Source of the DNA: Kiritimatiellia bacterium
GTDB lineage: Bacteria > Verrucomicrobiota > Kiritimatiellia > RFP12 > UBA1067
Direction of reading: 5' to 3'
Length of the DNA: 7,513 nt
NCBI GenBank assembly: GCA_017965685.1
Contig: JAGCPM010000019.1
Location: forward strand, 1-7,513
Of this stretch, positions 4,477 through 7,513 are shown one piece after another; within the stretch, counting starts at the first letter, position 1; each line of letters begins with the position of its first letter. Under the pieces are notes generated by a model. That model worked only from the letters and a program-made list of their open reading frames with translations, made no database searches and was not told the DNA's origin. The position numbers and the translations under genes are program-made.

Positions 4477-5701
4477 TCATTCGACCTGTGTAAGCATCAA
4501 CACCGTCCGAGTCAATGGTCGATTTGAAAAACTTCTCGGACGCATCGTCCCTGGCCTTATCCCACGGACGCGGATCCCCAAAGAGCTGGACGGCCCAAAG
4601 CTTGAGTTCGCGCTTGTGCCAGTTGACCATGCAGTTGGTGCCCCATGCGCCACCATGTCCGAACCACTGGTCCTCGCCATCGACCTCGGGAGCGGAAAGC
4701 CCAAGCGAGTAGCCGCCAAGCCCCTTCGGGCGCGTGGACACGGCAAGGATCGACTTTACCGTCTCTTCCTTGAGAATGCGAACGCCGTTGTCGCCGACGC
4801 CTAGATTCATCAGCATCTTGTAGAACTTGTACTGGTCGTTCGCCGTCGTCCAAAGACCTGCGCCTGCCGATGCGAAGACGTGGCCGTCGTTGTAGGGGCA
4901 CTGCTGCCAGTCGTGCTGGAGGCGCCAAGTCGCGGGGGCGTTCTTATGACAATCGTACATCTCGATCTGGTTCTTGAGCTGCCCGTCGGTCGGCCAAAAC
5001 CAGGTGGACTTCATTCCAAGCGGTTCGAGAACCTCTTTCTTGAGATAGTCCTCCCACTTCATGCCGGTCACGACCTCGACGACTGCGGCGCCGATATCGA
5101 TGCCCGTGTTCGAGTACTGCACCTTCGTGCCGGGCTCGAAGAGAAGCGGTGAAGCGGCGGCGATCGCCGCCGTCTGCCTGAGAGGCGCGCCGCCGGACCA
5201 GCCGCCGCCCTTGATGTTGCCCTGCTTAGCGCAGATCTCGAACGGAAAGCCGCCCGTGTGGTTGAGGCACATGCGCACGGTAAGGACGTTCGCCGCCTTG
5301 ACGAGCGTCTTGACTCCGTTTGTCTCCCCGCCGTCCACCCAGAGCGTCGCAAACTCGGGGAGGTACTTGGATACAGGGTCGTCGAGGTTGAGTTTTCCTT
5401 CTTCGACGAGTTTCGCGACCGTCACTCCACAGAAGCCCTTCGTCTGCGAGCACTGCATGTACACGTCATCTGTCGTGATCTTCCTCTTCGCGGCGACGTC
5501 CGCATAGCCGACGCATGCGACTTCGGTAACGCCGTCCTTGTAGAGCATGCTTACCGCGCCCGGAAGCTCCCCGCTTTCGACGTATGGTGCGAGCGCGTCC
5601 GCGACGTATGTCGTTCTAGATTCCTTGATTCCGTTGCAAGGCTGCGTACAGCAGCCGGCCAATGCCGCTGCTGCGGCCAGTCCGATCAAGAGTCTTTTCA
5701 T
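4472..5701 (-). CDS. Beta-lactamase-family serine hydrolase lipoprotein
   Basis: This is a serine hydrolase of the class C beta-lactamase/PBP/EstB superfamily (409 aa), probably an esterase or peptidase anchored in a membrane. Residues 1-17 are a lipoprotein signal peptide with lipobox LAGC, so C17 would be lipidated. The active-site SxxK is S85-QTK88, within VYMQCSQTKGF, followed by the family's EEGKLNLDDPVSKYLPEF segment (100-117). The second motif is Y196-SN198 and the third is HGG (349-351), in the place of KTG. The length is normal and the domain is complete. The ATG at 5699-5701 is supported by AAGGA about 5 nt upstream and by the signal peptide. It begins 62 nt after the upstream glycosidase stop, so the two are probably one transcript. 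Such enzymes next to glycosidases often act on acyl or ester groups, but the substrate here is unknown. True beta-lactamase activity is unlikely, since the KTG motif is replaced. Confidence 0.9.
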   Translation of the reverse strand: MKRLLIGLAAAAALAGCCTQPCNGIKESRTTYVADALAPYVESGELPGAVSMLYKDGVTEVACVGYADVAAKRKITTDDVYMQCSQTKGFCGVTVAKLVEEGKLNLDDPVSKYLPEFATLWVDGGETNGVKTLVKAANVLTVRMCLNHTGGFPFEICAKQGNIKGGGWSGGAPLRQTAAIAAASPLLFEPGTKVQYSNTGIDIGAAVVEVVTGMKWEDYLKKEVLEPLGMKSTWFWPTDGQLKNQIEMYDCHKNAPATWRLQHDWQQCPYNDGHVFASAGAGLWTTANDQYKFYKMLMNLGVGDNGVRILKEETVKSILAVSTRPKGLGGYSLGLSAPEVDGEDQWFGHGGAWGTNCMVNWHKRELKLWAVQLFGDPRPWDKARDDASEKFFKSTIDSDGVDAYTGRMK

Positions 5702-5763
5702 TTCTTCCTTTCCGATTTGATGTTTATGACATAAGTTTCAGCACTACGGGTCCTCGGACAGCC

Positions 5764-7513
5764 TCAATCATTGCTCCATTGGAAATCGGCCACCCCGTCT
5801 GCAAAGCGCCAGCGGCGCGGCTGGCGGGTCACGAACCAGTCGAGCGGCTCCGCTACGTCGCAAACCGACGATGCGTGACGAAACGCCTTTGACAGCGCCT
5901 CTCGTACTTCTGGCGTAGCCAGCTCGCGTTTCCAGGAGACGAAGAACGGAGTGCCGCTGCGGCCAAGAAGCTCCATCCACTGGCGGTTGAGATTCCACGG
6001 CACGGCACCGGCCTCGGCCAAGCCCACGCAGTCGGCGTCTATCTTGAAAAACGCACCATCCTGTATCGACCTCATGGCGAGCGTGTTCACGCCATGATTT
6101 TTCGTCCAAGCCCAGTTTTTTCCGCTTGTGTCGTTGCCTGTCCGCTGAAGCTCGAACACTCCCGCCGCAAGGTGGTTGAACGCATTGCAGCCGATTATCA
6201 CCACGTCGTCTCCCGCCGCGTCCTTCATCGCCTTGTAAATGTCAAGCATGACCTCGGCCGTCGTCCTCGAATCGTCACGCCATTTGCGGTCGTCCTGAAT
6301 GTAGCGGTCGTGATAGGAGAGCGGATCGCACGGCCATATCTGCGCAAGGTCGTAAGAAAGGAAGTCTATCTTGACGAGCTTGAAGCCCCAATCGCGAAAA
6401 CGCCTGACGTCTTCCACAATACGAGACTTTACGGCTGGCACGGTCGGATCGAGATAGTTGCGGTCTGCGATGAGCCGCTGTTCCTCCGGCAGTTCGTCCC
6501 ATGCGCGGAGCGGACGGTACCAAAGCCCTGGCTTTGCGCCGAGTGCGGCGATTCTGCGGCAGAACTCCGGCATTTCCATTCCGAAGTTCGCCCCTGCCGC
6601 GTCCCACGGGCCGCGTCCGGACTCGCCGACGACCGGCGGCGAGTTCTTCTGCCAGCCGTCGTCCATCACGACGTATGGCTGATTGGCGCAGCCCTTCGCG
6701 CACGACACGATGTATTCTGCGTCGGCGAGGAAGTTCGTAGCGGTGTTCTTTCCGTATGCGCAGTACCAGTCGTTGTAGCCATAGACAGGCGCTTTCGGCA
6801 GCTTCGGCTTCGGGCACATCATCCGGCAGAAACGCCGCCCGAACTGCCAAGGCGACTCACCCGCCTTCGATTCCGCGCGGACGATTCGGCAGGCTTTCAG
6901 CGTCCGCCCATTGAGACGCACGGGGCCGCCACCCGCTCGCACGTCCAGCACCAGCGTCACGCCCTTCGCCGAAATCTCCCAGCAACACATCGCCCCAGGG
7001 CCTGTCTCCACGCCAAAGCCCTGCACTTTCCCGTCCTTCTCAGCGAGAAAGTACCACGGCGAGTAGATCGTATTTTCGCCAAGCGTCTGCCATTCCAAAT
7101 CGCCATAGCTACGTTCCCAGGCATCGTTCAACACCTTCGTTTCCGGCGCAAGCGATTCACCCATTTTCAGCCGCACGAACGAAACCGCGCCAGTGGACGT
7201 CACCGTCACGACATCCTGCAAAATACGAACGTCCGCACAGCCATCCACAGCAATGTCCGCCGCAGATGCTCTCACCCATGCCGCGTTGCGTCCGGCGACG
7301 CAAATGGAGCCAAGGCGGAATTCCTGCATCTCGCCGTCGGCGAAGACGGGACGTATCTCCAAGGTGTGTTCCGCGTCGGCGTCGAAGCTGACTCCGATCT
7401 TCCAAACAAGATAGGCAGTCGGTGCGAACATCCGCCCGAAATCGGCGGTGTCGCGCTCTGCGACGCGCTTTCCGTCCACGAACACCTCGCACCTGGGACT
7501 CCATTCCGCCGAC
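5764..7513 (-). CDS. Alpha-galactosidase-like glycoside hydrolase (GH36/clan GH-D), 5' end outside window
   Basis: The reading frame is open to the right edge, so the start is missing; 583 codons including the stop are visible. A GTG at 7483-7485 is internal and is used only for numbering. Residues 1 to about 215 form a beta-rich N-terminal region opening with VFVDGKRVAE, like the sandwich domains that precede such barrels. The TIM barrel follows: YGYNDWYCAYG (235-245), VVMDDGWQ (272-279) and KLVKIDFLS (369-377), with D374 (codon 6364-6366) as the probable nucleophile. RTGNDTSG (448-455) has D452 (6130-6132) as the candidate acid/base, and FKIDADC (480-486) follows. These positions match retaining alpha-galactosidases of clan GH-D, acting on alpha-galactosides such as those in plant oligosaccharides or host glycans. 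The family within the clan is uncertain. It ends 62 nt before the lipoprotein gene and is probably the first visible gene of that transcript. Confidence 0.85.
   Translation of the reverse strand, partial: SAEWSPRCEVFVDGKRVAERDTADFGRMFAPTAYLVWKIGVSFDADAEHTLEIRPVFADGEMQEFRLGSICVAGRNAAWVRASAADIAVDGCADVRILQDVVTVTSTGAVSFVRLKMGESLAPETKVLNDAWERSYGDLEWQTLGENTIYSPWYFLAEKDGKVQGFGVETGPGAMCCWEISAKGVTLVLDVRAGGGPVRLNGRTLKACRIVRAESKAGESPWQFGRRFCRMMCPKPKLPKAPVYGYNDWYCAYGKNTATNFLADAEYIVSCAKGCANQPYVVMDDGWQKNSPPVVGESGRGPWDAAGANFGMEMPEFCRRIAALGAKPGLWYRPLRAWDELPEEQRLIADRNYLDPTVPAVKSRIVEDVRRFRDWGFKLVKIDFLSYDLAQIWPCDPLSYHDRYIQDDRKWRDDSRTTAEVMLDIYKAMKDAAGDDVVIIGCNAFNHLAAGVFELQRTGNDTSGKNWAWTKNHGVNTLAMRSIQDGAFFKIDADCVGLAEAGAVPWNLNRQWMELLGRSGTPFFVSWKRELATPEVREALSKAFRHASSVCDVAEPLDWFVTRQPRRWRFADGVADFQWSND

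Noticed and set aside
5258..5734. Plus-strand open frame over the serine hydrolase
   Set aside because: It is antisense to a gene with a lipobox, SxxK, YSN and HGG motifs in order, and has no recognisable family features itself.
5702..5763. Separate promoter between the GH36-like gene and the serine hydrolase
   Set aside because: No -35/-10 pair with acceptable spacing is visible in the 62 bp; co-transcription is simpler.
7483..7485. GTG as the true start of the GH36-like gene
   Set aside because: The frame stays open to the window edge (reading AEWSPRCEVFVDG), no ribosome-binding site precedes the GTG, and the family normally has a longer N-terminus.

Overview
The window is a gene-dense bacterial chromosomal segment with every convincing gene on the minus strand. 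Read in the direction of transcription (right to left) the order is: the 3' part of a GH36-type alpha-galactosidase-like enzyme (5764 to beyond the window), a lipoprotein of the beta-lactamase/PBP-like serine hydrolase family (4472-5701), an AAA ATPase with a DUF234-type C-terminus (2838-4289), a secreted GH29 alpha-L-fucosidase (1477-2820), a repeat-filled intergenic region (1098-1476), and a REP-associated tyrosine transposase (RAYT) that appears to be frameshifted (209-1097), followed by a 22-bp-periodic palindromic array (59-190).

The protein types suggest a glycan-degrading Gram-negative bacterium: an exported fucosidase with a signal peptide, a lipoprotein with a clean LAGC lipobox and an alpha-galactosidase-like TIM barrel. 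Together with the RAYT, the GGGGAnTGTCCCC hairpins and moderately high GC, my best guess is the PVC superphylum (Kiritimatiellota, Lentisphaerota or Verrucomicrobiota), perhaps gut or rumen. This placement is inference, not demonstrated.

Functionally, the right part looks like a scavenging locus for alpha-galactose- and alpha-fucose-capped glycans. It is interrupted by an ATPase gene of unrelated type that carries its own good promoter (TTGCGA-17 bp-TATAAT). That promoter probably also serves the fucosidase, which starts only 17 nt after the ATPase stop codon.

The left 1.5 kb is the most unusual part. A likely one-base insertion in a C4 run (423-426) sends the RAYT frame off course, so its present open frame runs through an array that would otherwise be non-coding. 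The array has units of exactly 22 bp, in two classes. Two of the units are hairpins sharing a loop but with different, mutually compensated stems. A second, unrelated 22-bp-period repeat lies just upstream of the RAYT promoter. Four copies of a third, GGGGAnTGTCCC family fill the gap to the fucosidase, and the last copy supplies the fucosidase stop codon. A RAYT gene framed by its own repeat families is the candidate 'system' here.
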